A stretch of DNA of 64,000 bases from Gnetum montanum (taxonomy: Eukaryota > Streptophyta > Gnetopsida > Gnetales > Gnetaceae): assembly GCA_015680685.1 (NCBI GenBank), contig MNCI01027369.1, positions 1-64,000 on the forward strand, in the 5' to 3' direction. Positions 22,900-33,570 of this stretch are shown here, in pieces. A model generated the notes under the pieces. The model made no database searches, was not told the origin of the DNA, and saw only the letters and a program-made list of their open reading frames with translations. A program made the position numbers and the translations under genes. Numbering within the stretch: position 1 is the first letter of the stretch; each line of letters opens with the position of its first letter.

Positions 22900-23339
22900 A
22901 GTGTGGAGGCACATTCAATGCTAATGTGGCCAGGGCATCTGCTATAATGTTTTCATTGCATGGAACATGTTGAACATCTGTCGTAGTAAACTATTTCAGC
23001 AAACTTTTCACTAGGTCGTAGTAGGATTGTAGGTGAGTAGCTTTGTAGGCATAGACCTTAGTGATTTGATCGACAATGAGTTGTGAATTGCCTCGAATCA
23101 CCAAGTATTGAATTTTGAGGTCTAAGGCTACTAGGAGGCCCTTGAGGAGTCCTTCGTACTCTTCCATGTTGTTCATACAAAGGAATGTAAATCAATAAGT
23201 GAATGGTTGCATATCCCTAAAGGGGAATGTGATAAATACTGAGGCACTGCCACCTTGCATGGTTGAAGCACCATCAAAGTGCAAGGTGGCTTCGAAGTGT
23301 ACAAGTACGGTGTTGATAGTGCTAACATGTTCGTCAGGG
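22900..23339 (-). pseudogene. pol: Archaeal-type RNase H of element D
   Basis: LHFDGAST (Asp, about 23285), NNMEEYEGLLKGL (Glu, about 23165), IRGNSQLIVDQI (the expected Asp is Asn, GAT to AAT, about 23085) and NIIADALATLAL (Asp, about 22930). This second RNase H identifies the Tat lineage. The substitution of one catalytic residue should inactivate it. Confidence 0.88.
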
Positions 23340-23904
23340 AATTCAGTCTCTATGATCACCTGATCGTCGATGGGAGAGGTCGTAAGCTATGTAGCTATGG
23401 CTTGCCCTTTCGTTGACGATTAGGACACGTAGTGTAAGTCGAATTCCATGGTTATTGCCTTCCACTGGGATATGTTGCTATTTTCATACAGGTTGTTCAT
23501 GATAGCCCAGAGTACATTGCTTTTACAGATGATATTGAATTTACTATGAAATAGATAATGCCTTCACGTTTTTAATGCAAATACCAGGGTGAGGCAATTT
23601 CTTTCGACTTCATTGTATTTTGCCTTGTATGCTACCAATGCATGACTTAGGTAATACACTGGAATCTTAGAGCCGTTATTCCTTCTCTGACATAACAATG
23701 CTGTAATGGATGTGTCCAAGGTGGCAAGGTAAATGTAGAAAGGCTTATCCCTCTATGGTGGGTAAATAATCGGGAGGTGCAAAAGCTCTTTCTTTAAGTC
23801 ATCGAAGGCTTGTTGACACTGTGTTATCCATTCAAAGTTAACCCCTTTCTTCTGTAAGTGTTGCATGGGGTGCAACTTGTCAGTCAACTTTTCTATAAAT
23901 GTTC
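23340..23904 (-). pseudogene. pol: Gypsy-type RNase H of element D
   Basis: Blocks FEWITQCQQAFDDLKKEL, KPFYIYLATLD, IPVYYLSHALV, VERNCLTLVFAL, HYLFHSKFNIICKSNVL and KGQAIAT align in order with C. The YLATLD site lacks the usual catalytic aspartate arrangement, as in C. Confidence 0.85.
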
Positions 23905-24990
23905 TGATGAATTGTACCCTGCCTTGCAACCTGCGAAATTCATTAAGGTTCGTAGGGGGCACTAGGTTAACGATGACCCTAAATTTGTTAGGGTCCACTT
24001 GTATTCCAGCCTCCGATACTACAAAACCTAACATGCGTGCAGTTCTGACTCTGAAGATACACTTCTTTTAGTTAAGGCATAAGTCATGCATATGGCAATG
24101 TTTGAGGACTACTCCTAGATCATTGGGATGATCAGTAGGCTCTTTGGATTTGACTACTATATCGTCCACATAATTGTTCAACGTTTCTAGGAGATAGTCA
24201 CTAAAGATGTAAGTCATGGCTCTCTGATAGGTTGCTCTAGCGTTCTTAAGCCCAAAAGGCATCATAGTGTAATAGAAAGTACCCCAAGGGGTCATGAAGG
24301 TTGTTCTTAACTGATGCTATGGGTTGATGCAAATTTGGTTGTAGCTAGAGAACCCATCCATGAACGATAATAGAGCATGATCAATCATAGTGTCAATCAG
24401 TTGATCAATACTCGGCAGTGGGAAATCATCTTTAATCGTTTCCTTCATATCCCAGAAGTTTATACAGATTCATATTCCTCCCATATTCTTAGAGACCAAA
24501 ATGATGTTTGATACCCACCATGAGTAATCAACTGCACAGATGAAACCAGTTTGATATAGCTTAGTGATTTCATCATGTACGGCCAATGCGATCATTGGCT
24601 TAATCTTGTGAGCTTTTTGCTTAACTGCTTTTATACGCGGGTCTAACACAATGTTGTGTTGGATGAGCCTCAATTCTAAGCCTAGCATGTCATTGTAGGA
24701 CTACATGAATACTTCAATGTTATCCTGCAAGATCTTGCATACATCTTTATGTGTTTGCGAATCCAGGAGGGAGCTAAGTTTTAACATTTTTATTTCCCCC
24801 TAGATGTAGTTACAGGCGTCTCAATGAGTGGGTCCTCAGTTACATCCCTGGCCTCTAAATCTAAGGCTTGGACTAGATGTTCAAGCCAATCAAGGGATGC
24901 CTCTAAGGATGCTACGGTGTTATCAATGGGCGATTCCCAGTCTATTGACTGTAGGTTCAATTACCTTGTGAGATCGCCACGTGGGCTTGT
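23905..24990 (-). pseudogene. pol: Reverse transcriptase of element D
   Basis: N-terminal block LDLEARDVTEDPLIETPV (about 24860-24805) equals LDIEAENITEDPLAETPI at the start of C's RT. Core: LIQHNIVLDPRIKAVKQKA (about 24665), ITKLYQTGFICAVDYSWWVSN, YTMMPFGLKNA (about 24270-24240) and the catalytic YVDD at 24172-24161. MLGFVVSEAGIQVDPNK begins at 24034, followed by the connection. Interrupted by stops, least in 24295-24068 and 24034-23753. Confidence 0.9.
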
Positions 24991-25149
24991 CAAAATGAGG
25001 AGTGAAGACAGATCATGCTATGTGACCATTCTTGTTCAATCCTATTACAATAAGATGAAACTAGGTCAAGTGATACCTACTTGCAATAGCAACATATAGT
25101 AAATATTTGCAAAGCAATAATGAAACATGTTGACAAACATTGGATAAAA

Positions 25150-25530
25150 TTGGTAAGCTACTAGTTTAAGGTCTTGGTGGACTACAAACAAGTTGAAATA
25201 TACAATAGTGATTGTCGTTACTAGTTTAAAGTCATTGAAGACCATAACAATATTAAATGCTACTAGTTTAAGGTCTTTTCGGACCATTAACGAGTTAATT
25301 TTGCAAGTGAAAGCTAGTAGTTTAAGGTTTTTGCAGACCACTAATGAGTTAAGTTTGCAAGTGAAAGCTAGTAGTTTAAGGTCTTTGCGGACCACCAACA
25401 GGTTATTCTAGATTATTAGTTTAGGGTCTTTATAGACCGCAAACAGGTTACGTTTGTAAGTTGGAACTATTAGTTTAAGGTCTTTGTGGACCATCAACAG
25501 GTTATTTTTGTAAAAGGTAAGCTGCTAGTT
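25150..25530 (-). repeat. Array of small hairpin repeats between RT and the reverse-oriented gene, element D
   Basis: About eight copies of + TAGTTTAAGGTCTTTGCGGACC (minus GGTC-CGCAAA-GACC-TTAAACTA) at 40-60 bp spacing, with CAACAGGTTA-type spacers. The clearest hairpin is GGTC/GACC at 25380-25393. Confidence 0.82.
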
Positions 25531-25809
25531 TAAGGTGGGATGAAATGGTCGGGCCCACCTACTATGATGCAAACGATGATGCTATGCTATAGTGGGAGTG
25601 CTACACTGTACGAGTACCCCTCATTAATCGGGGTGAGAAAATGATAAATTCCCTTCATCAGGTTGGCTATAAAAAGGGGTTAATCCCTAATAAATTCGTC
25701 ATTTTCCTCATAAGAGCATAGGGCCCACATCCAGAGAATAGCATGGCCATTTTGAGCAAAAACAAAGTGATTTAACGTAGCAGTTATCAAGAAATTTGCA
25801 ATTAGGATA
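25531..25809 (+). promoter_or_regulatory. Promoter and leader of the reverse-oriented gene in element D
   Basis: TATAAAAA at 25668-25675 in the context GGCTATAAAAAGGGGTT. Element C has CTATATAAAGGGGGG on the minus strand at the equivalent place (40467-40453). The ATG taken for exon 1 is about 140 bases downstream. Confidence 0.72.
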
Positions 25810-28800
25810 ATGGTGCCTAAAGGATAATGTAAGCATCGAGTGCTCACCAAGTTGGAAGAGGTAAACGATACCCTAGGGCATTTGATGTAAGCGCGATCAT
25901 GGTGCGTGAGGAAACTCCATTGGCCCGGTAAGTCACTATGCTATCCCTATTCTTTTGCTTATTGTTGCTTGTTTTTTTAGCTTTATGTGTTTTCATTTTG
26001 CATTTTTGTTTTCATAGTAGGATCTGTGTTTATTATCAACGTTTTGGTAGCCATTTTGGCCGCTACACCATTGTTGTTACCGATTCGGCCACGATGTGTA
26101 TATGGATGCTACACTAAGGTTGCATGTAGAATCACCCAGACCGCCATTGTTGCAACTGCTTCGTTGCAGGGGTTTGGATGATTCTAGATAGCCTGTCATG
26201 TGAATAGCGTAGCGTACAACCCTGATGAGGGTTTGGCCAAGCACGAGATTTAACAATGTAACACATGTTCACCATAGTGTAGAGCGAGTTATTTTGCATG
26301 ACAATCATATAGTTGAGAAGGTGGTGGAACATTGATTTTCATTTTGAATTTGAAATTTATTTTAGAAATTTTATCATTTTGGACCGGTTTGCCGTAAGGC
26401 GTTTAGGTCCATGCATCTGTAACATTGTGTTGCTACGCTATTGAGTTTGTGGTTCTCTTGTAAGTCTATCGTGTTGTCATGCCAAGTCTGTAAGTTTGGT
26501 ATTGCTACGCTATGAGGTATCTGATGGTTATGCTGTGCTATGAGTGCTTTGTCTTGTGATGTTGTTTGCGATCCTTTGCAACTGAGGGTTTATTCTACGC
26601 TAGATATGGAGAAAAAGTCTATGCTATGCTATTTTCCTGTACTACAATATTTGCATATGCCACATGAACATAGTGCTTATGTTTAATGATTTGTTATATA
26701 GGATGATGTTGAAACTGGTCTTGATTATCCTAGAAATTGTAGGGGTCTTATGATGCTTGAGCGAACCAGTGGCCAATGTTTCTCTGCCATATGCACGCAT
26801 GGGGCAATAGGTGGTCTAGTTCAGGAAAGGTGCATGAGACTTCCTGCAATTCCTCCTCTAGCACTTCAGTGTGATTGTCTGGTCACACTTGTTAGTGGAG
26901 GTAGCGGTCGCAATTACAGAAACGTTGTTGCCCGGGGCTAATCGGGGCATTTTGAGATTTGTGACCAATGGGACAATTGGGGGCAACTAGGCAAAAGGAC
27001 CCAATCAATGCTCAACAGGATTGAGATGCTTGAGTTGGATCTGGGGAATGCCTGAGTATCAATTCTATCACCTATATAATACATTATTTGTTGCTCGTCA
27101 CATGGGCACTTGTTTTCAGAACCCACAAGGAACCGTTTACTGCGCCAGTGGGTGAGTTCTGTAAAGTGTTTTACCATGTAACATTTTCTATGCTATACGT
27201 GACAATGCTAACAATGTGTACATGTTGTTATGTTATTATGTATTTTACCAGGTTATTTAACGATAAGAATGGTCTTCATGGTGATACCGATGCCTTGGCA
27301 TTGGCGCAGATGGCCCTGCAGGAGTTTTCTTCCACTGGGAATTTGCAGGTTGACATAATAGGCCAATGTGGGGGTGAATACAAATACTATCCAACATGGT
27401 ACTCCCAGTTATACGGGAAGTGTAAGGAGATCGATTGGTTGGATAGGGATTAGGCATCCCTTAGGTTGATCACTGTTGAAGACGTACTAGTGGATCTCCC
27501 ACCATTTCCATCGTCGTTTAAACCTAGTACGATAAATTGCAAATCTATGTTACATGCTCAAGTGGTTGTCTATTTTCTCTTTTTGTTTTATTTCTTTTAT
27601 TTAATTTTTTGTAAAATTATTCTTGCAAATTGCTACAGAGGTGAAGAAGTCCCAGGAGGTTACTGTAATCACCTCTAGGCACAATGAAACTAATATTTAT
27701 TTTAAGTACGGGGAGGTGGCAGATGTCCAACGTTGGCTCTACAGTGGGGCCTTAGAGTTGCTTCTCTAGCATCTCTGGGATGTTGTGCTCATGGACCTCT
27801 TCTTGGCCATCAATCCAAACATCCCTATCACTAAAATGCTCACCTTGGCCGACTCCTTTTTTGAAAGAGGAGACCGCTTCTTCACACGCGTTCATGGTGT
27901 GCGAGTAGTGCTCGATATTAACAAGCAATTATTTGTGGATCTCTTTGGTGTTCCTTCTAATGGCCTCCCCATAGGAAGGAAAACCAAGAAAGATGCACAC
28001 CATCAGGAGGACATAGAGGAGTGGTTGGGGGTGGAGAAAGACTGGAAAGGGATCTACATTGAGAAGGCTAGGCCAAAGGTGGATAAAATAATTTACCCCA
28101 TCTTCTGTGCCCATGCTTTCCCCAAGCTGCTGTCCCAAGGAAGAATCATTGGGATTGAGCAAGCTTGGATAATGAGAGAGGTCATGGAAGAGGAGACTTG
28201 TTACAACTGGGCCAAGCATCTGTGCAAGGGACTACAGGGTGAAATGGCCAAGCTTCATAAGAAGCTTGAGTCCCGTGTCAATGTGGATCATCTATTTTTC
28301 ATAGGCTGCCTACGGAGCTTTGGAAAATTCTTGGTAGTCTACGAGAATGGAGTTTGGGTGTTGTAAGACTATAACCAGATTTCCAAACCGTGGATCTACC
28401 AAGTCTTCTGGACCACCTGGTCCCAAGATTCCCCAAAAGCTATCGGGGAGTTATTTTCAATGATGACCTGGGATCGAGTGGCCCACAACTTCCATAGCCA
28501 AGACAGCATGGGAGAGGTGCCCCCTACTGCCATGGGCAGTGTGTCAAAGGGGAAACACCTTATCACAAATACAGTGACTACCAAGCGACAATGGAAAAGT
28601 CCTCGGCTGGCTAAAGAGCCTCCTCGTACAAACACGGAAGGCGAACAATCACTACGATTCAAACTTCATAGGATGCAACCCCCCATTGGTAAATTTTTTT
28701 TGTGTTTTAAATTTTAAATTTTTATGTTTGTTATGCTATGCTATGCTAGGTAATGTAGCATAGCGTAGGGTCAATTTCATTTTACTGTGCTTTTGCCTAA

Positions 28801-29207
28801 CCGTGACTACACTTTATTAGCGGAGGAAGAGGAGGAAGAAGAAGGCAAGGAAGAAACGTCGGCCCCTAAGATAGGGATGGCTATTAAGGATGTGGAGGCC
28901 CCAGCCATGGAGGAAAGGGGGCTGATCCATGAAGAAAGGGCTCCTACCATAGAGGAGGAGGCCCCTGTTGATGAGGAGGAGACATGCTCCGATGAGGAGG
29001 ACACTCCTATTGACGAGGAAGAGGTTGGTGGTGCTATAGGGGAAAGGGCCCTAGCAATCAAAGAAAAGGCCCTTGTGAGCCATACGGAGGCCCCTACTAA
29101 TGATCCTTTCATTGAACCTAGTTCAACGTTGGAGGAGCAGATGAACATGGAGGATGCTGTCATGCTATTGAGCCAGCTGGAAGGAGGAGAACTACAACTC
29201 AAGGTTG
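25810..29207 (+). pseudogene. Reverse-oriented multi-exon gene of element D, exons 1-5
   Basis: Predicted exons: 25810-25927 (donor GTAAGT), 26702-27151 (acceptor TTATATAG, donor GTGAGT), 27252-about 27560, 27639-28688 and 28821-29207 (donor GTGAGT). Exon 2 is 450 bases, exactly as in C; exon 4 is 1050 versus 1041. Exons 2-3 look like an FCP1/NLI HAD phosphatase: hydrophobic strand LVLIILEIVGVL, block HFEICDQW..QSML, then YNTLFVARHM and QNPQGTVY. The nucleophile Asp is Glu and the late Asp pair is absent. Exon 4 (open 27785-28366) is a conserved domain I do not recognise (IEEWLGVE, YPIFCAHAFPKLLSQ, CLRSFGKFLVVY); its LFGVPSNGL vaguely recalls plant mobile domain proteins. Exon 5 is Glu-rich. 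Some stops and frame breaks; likely inactive. Continues at 47708. Confidence 0.8.
28721..28770 (+). repeat. GCTATGCTA palindrome cluster in an intron of D's reverse gene
   Basis: GTTATGCTATGCTATGCTAG followed by GTAGCATAGCG within the predicted intron between exons 4 and 5. The same word family fills D's LTRs and also appears at 26430-26460, 26520-26540 and 26610-26630 in intron 1. Confidence 0.7.
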
Positions 29208-29350
29208 GTGAGTTTGATCGCATATTTGATAGTATGGTGATGGGTGATCCCCCCCACTATCACCCTTGAGGGTTTTCTAGGTAGGAGCTTCACACTGTCA
29301 CCTGTGTTGCACATCAGCCTTATCACAGTCTTCTTGATCAATGCTAACAC

Positions 29351-29355
29351 ATTTG
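29351..29355. repeat. Target-site duplication of element C, left copy (ATTTG)
   Basis: ATTTG precedes TGAAACACC and recurs at 47691-47695 right after the 3' LTR. The target is a predicted intron of D's reverse-oriented gene, between exons 5 and 6. Confidence 0.93.
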
Positions 29356-30500
29356 TGAAACACCACAAAATTTCAAGCTTGGTACTTCTCCAGCGAGAAG
29401 CAGGTCCCTGGGACCCATGGACAACCACGACCACATTTGGTGTCACACATTGCAACTTCGGGGATCAAAATGCTTAATTTTCACTAAGTACACAATACTA
29501 GCGTATATGCCTGGCGTCTACGCCCGACATCCATAGCGTATACGCTTAGCGTACACGCCCAGCGTAGACATCCAACTTACACGCCGATGTACACACTTCA
29601 CATGTACGCTCGGCGGGTACAACAAATGTTTATGCCTGACATGGAGTCTCCAAAGACAGAATGAAGACAGCATCAAAAAGCAAGAATTGAAGCAAGTCGG
29701 CAACCATCGGCGTATACGCCTAGCCATTGTCGGCGTATACGCCCAGCGTCCACAACGTCTACGCCCAGCACATCCAAAGTATACTCCCAGCGTATACGCC
29801 TAGCGTGTACGCCTGCCTGACCTAGTGTATACGGCCAAAAAATGTAATATATTGTATATTTGTAAATTTTATGCACCTGGTCAACGTGCCACATGTCTCC
29901 CAACCCAAGTCTAGCGTAACAATTGGTATAAAAACCCCACTTTTCCACTTGTACAGGGGTCGATTGGCAAAAATCCCAGAGCATGCTAGAGAACAATTAC
30001 GTTGCGCACCAGAGCCAAAACCCCTTTTACACTGGATAGTTCTGTATGCTGGGCACACAGTCTCTACGCTGCGCCTACAGCGTGAACCAGCCGAGTCGTC
30101 CCTACATCCACCGGGGCTTTTCGTCTGCCTTGTGTTCCATCACAACTACGTTAGACCGGTGCATTGTACTTTCATTCTGTAATACCATTGTTTATAGTTT
30201 ACGTTAATTTCTTACATGTGTTCTGTTTACAATCATTTACATTTACGCTCTGTTCGCACCTGTTACACTGTTTACACTCTCGTTTACGCCCGTTACATCG
30301 TTTACGTATAACCCAGCGTATAGCACTTCGGTATACGTTCGGGGAAATCCTTGTCTGATCCACGTGTGGACCACCCAAGGTACTCTACCTTCGTGCATTC
30401 CAGCTCACCCTCAGGCGAAGGTATGGTTTTCTGTGCACGCCCTACGATCCCACAGTCTCTGTTTCCTTCCAGCTGGAGACCGACGATTTCAGGCGGTACA
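29356..30500 (+). repeat. 5' LTR of element C
   Basis: 1145 bp, followed by AAAAT and the primer site. U3 carries many GCGTATACGC-type palindromes and CCCAGCGT words (29515-29830). A TATA box is at 29927-29934. The 3' LTR (45852-47690) is the same sequence with a 668-bp internal tandem duplication. Confidence 0.93.
29927..29934 (+). promoter_or_regulatory. TATA box in the 5' LTR of C
   Basis: TATAAAAA in GGTATAAAAACCCCACTTTT. It is conserved at 46449 and again at 47117 in the duplicated 3' LTR. Confidence 0.75.
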
Positions 30501-30505
30501 AAAAT

Positions 30506-30519
30506 TGGCGCTAGAAGGA
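30506..30519 (+). promoter_or_regulatory. Primer-binding site of element C
   Basis: TGGCGCTAGAAGGA begins five bases after the LTR. TGGCG at this distance is typical of a tRNA primer site. Element D has the same sequence with two transitions (TAGTGCTAGAAGGA, minus 53270-53257). I cannot assign the tRNA with certainty. Confidence 0.78.
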
Positions 30520-31132
30520 CGACCTCTGCCTGAAACTTACTTGCAAGCTTCCCAGTGTTTACGCCGCTGACCACAATCATTCCTGCTAATTTAAGTACAT
30601 TCTAGCGTTTACGCTGCTCCGCCCTCAAACTGTCCAGCGTATACGCTGATCAGTGTTTACGCCATGTCTGTTACAGTTTTCCCTGCAACATCCCCAACCT
30701 TTACACTGGTAACCATCCATCACGTTTCACGCTGCAGACTTTCCTTACGCCCTACATAAATTGTACGCTGCATATTTTACGCCATAAACTTGTTGATGCT
30801 ACCCCCTTTTACACCGTAGACCTCATCTACGCTGTATGCCAACTTTGTCCCTGCTATTCTTTATGCCCTAGATTTGTTTTACGCTGTATCCTGTTTTTAC
30901 GCTGCACCCTTTTACGATGTGCCCTGACGTTGTACACGATGTCTAGCGTATACGCTGAACCACTTACGTCGTAGACTCGTCTATGCCGACCATATATGCT
31001 ATGTACATATACGTTGTATACGCTATCATCATACGCTGTTAGCTAAAGCGTATACGCTGTACCCCGCACAGTACATTAATTTCACATTTCTAGACTATGT
31101 CCTATATCCTCAACCAATCATCATGAATCCCG
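30520..31132 (+). other. Leader of element C, rich in TTTACGCTG / GCGTATACGC words
   Basis: A non-coding leader between the primer site and the presumed gag start. TTTACGCTG, TACGCTGTA and AGCGTATACGCTG occur every 20-40 bases. The same vocabulary fills C's LTRs and intron 1 of its antisense gene. No gene recognised. Confidence 0.65.
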
Positions 31133-33558
31133 TAAACACCACCGCCACCACTACTTAAGTCACCCACATTATGGGTACCACAGCGGTCCAACAGCCTATC
31201 GCACAACACCTAGGAGTACAACCCGCAGCGGGGCCCCGTTGGTCCCTAAGGTTGCAAGGGAGAGCCCCGGCCTCTAACATTATAACCCAAGACTAGTATA
31301 ATTTCATATGTCTAAAGATACAAGCTGGTATGGCGGTAGATCGAACCAAAATGGAGGGGAAGAGGCAGTTCGAACTCTTCTACAGGGGGGATGTGAGTTC
31401 ATCCCCTTGCCGTACGATATAATCCTTGTTCCAAAATAGTATTCAGAGCTCATTACACGACTCCTCCTACAAAGAAGTCAGCCGGGCGGTAGATCTCCAA
31501 CCGGAAGGGGAGGACTAGTTTGCGGCCCCATCAGAACACGAGGACTCCTATCACACCCTCAGTCCACAAAACCATGTCAACCCCATTTTTCATATAGACA
31601 CAGGGGAGGCCATGCCCCTCCAACCCCTCAGACTCACCCATGCACAAATGCCTCTGCCGCAAACATCCTCATTCGCTCATGTTCCACCTTCGACTGATCC
31701 GCAATTCAGCACGCTCCCTCTTGCTATCATTCCTGATGCAGCAGCCGACCCATCCTCGTAAGCACCATCCCCGAACCATAACATGGGAGCAACCTTCGTG
31801 CCTAGAGTGATAGGGATGCCACATGTGATACCAACATCCATGTCCGCCCACAACATTCCCCACATCCAAATGCACGGGGCCCCTTCAACTGCCGTAACCC
31901 AACAGGTGGTCCCTCCACAAGACGTAGCTAGATAATGGGTAGCAATGGGCACTCAACCACAACAACATCAACCTCCTCACTATAACATACCACCCCATAT
32001 GGTTCAACCAACCAACGTTCCCCCAGTACAGCCGCAACCACCGCAACAACAGCCTTTCAACTATAACGTGCCATCCCTAATGCCATCCCCTATAAACGTG
32101 CCACAAGCACAACCCTCGGTTGCATAGCTTTTGGCCTTTCAACCCACCATACAACACTCTAACCTATACACTATATCACAACCTCAGGTTGCCATGTCAC
32201 CGAGTGCCCAAGACTGGGCAGATGCCAAAAAACTGATGCAAGAATTAACTGACGAGGTAAAGCGCCTAAAAACGGCTGTCGACGGAGAGCTGAAGGTAGT
32301 GGATTTCTACCACGATGATCCCATCAACCCTTCCGTCCTGCCTCTAAATTTTTCCAAAGGCATATCGTTGCTGACACTAACCAAATACAACGGGGAGATA
32401 GACCCCAACGCTCACTTAATAATGTTTAGGTTAGAATGCGCGCTACTATAGGCATGGCCCCATGCCATTCTCCGAGTGTTCCCCATGTCCCTCGCAGGGA
32501 GAGCACTTGATTGGTATCGGGCTTTGCCAAGGAATTCCATCTTCTCCTTGGAAGACTTATTACACCAGTTTGTGACTAGGTTCAAGTACAACCTGAAACC
32601 CGAGGCCACACTGGATAGCCTCATGTAGGTCAAGCAAGCACCGCTTGAACCTGTCCAGAAATTTATTCAGAGGTGGAGTGCCGCTCTTAACGAGCTACAC
32701 GAACTAACCTCCCAAACATACCTGCTTACTATCCTGAAAGGGGCCGTTAATGACTTTTTTAAATCCAAGTTGTACTACCTTAACGCGCGTAACCTTAACC
32801 AAGCTTTTGTACAGATCAAAAACATAGAAGAGGCGGCTCAAAATAGCCATGACCCTGCATACTTAGCCTTTAAAAATCAACACACTAAAAAAGACAAAGA
32901 GAAGGCTAAAACCACCATAGGAGCGATAGCAGGAGAACAACAAGCAAGCATGGCACACCAAAATAAGCCGCTTGTGCCCCCTACTAACTATAATAAATCT
33001 ATTCCCACAACCGCGCCGGAATCATCAGCATCACAAAACCCAACAAAAAACCGTACGCGAAATTTCAAGAGGAAAGAACCCTCTCAATATACACCTCTGC
33101 CAATGAAGCCATCCCAGCTCTTTGATCAAATTCTGAAAGCTGGGTTGATGAAACATAAACAGTTATCCCCCACGGCCATCCAGAGACATGACCGGTTCTG
33201 TCAACTCGTTCAGAACCCAAGCTTAGCAACGCCGGATGAGCCGCCCGTACCCAAAGGCTTCAGAATAGATCGCTTTTGCGACTACCATCAATAAAATGGG
33301 CACTGTACGGATTACTATTTCACCTTGAAGCAGGATATTCAATGAATGATCGATGAAGGTCAAATCACTTTTGATGAGGCCAACCTGGTCCAACCACAGA
33401 ATCAAGCTATGGGGGTGTATAAAGACCCCTTGAACACCAAAGAGGTGCCATACATCATCAATACAATCTACCTTGATGATGATTCTGATACACCCAACAT
33501 TAACACTTTCTATCCCCAATATAAACAGGAAACACCTGATAGGCCGTTCGTAGTTTAG
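31133..33558 (+). pseudogene. gag: gag of element C
   Basis: The likely start is ATG 31133 (MNPVNTT). An N-terminal block with QAGMAVDRTKMEGKRQFELF matches D's gag start. A frame change near 31430 is followed by a Pro/Gln-rich linker (31945-32127). The capsid core is at 32215-32620 (LTLTKYNGEIDPNAH, FPMSLAGRALDWYRALP, FVTRFKYNLKPEATL), then KFIQRWSAALNEL and a Lys-rich tail. A zinc-knuckle-like CDYHQ..GHCTDYYFTLKQDI is at about 33278-33340, of the C-x2-H-x4-H type usual in Tat gags. From 31945 the frame is continuous into protease apart from stops (32128, 32452, 32626, 33293, 33344 and 33559 regions), each explicable by C-to-T change. Structural protein of the particle. Confidence 0.88.
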
Positions 33559-33570
33559 ATTCCTCCCGTT

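Noticed and set aside
25810-29207. Host gene hit by retrotransposons
   Set aside because: The reading frame lies wholly inside D's LTRs, between D's own protease and RT, and has homologues inside C and B. A host-gene origin long ago remains possible, but this is part of the element.
28807-29223. Minus-strand 138-residue Ser-rich reading frame
   Set aside because: It is the complement of the Glu-rich exon 5 on +. Codons of an acidic GAG/GAA-rich stretch read as Ser/Leu-rich on the other strand; no independent support.
29822-30182. Overlapping frames inside C's LTR (both strands) and their copies at 46126-47225
   Set aside because: They occur in the non-coding LTR and repeat only because the LTR is repeated; no protein family recognised.
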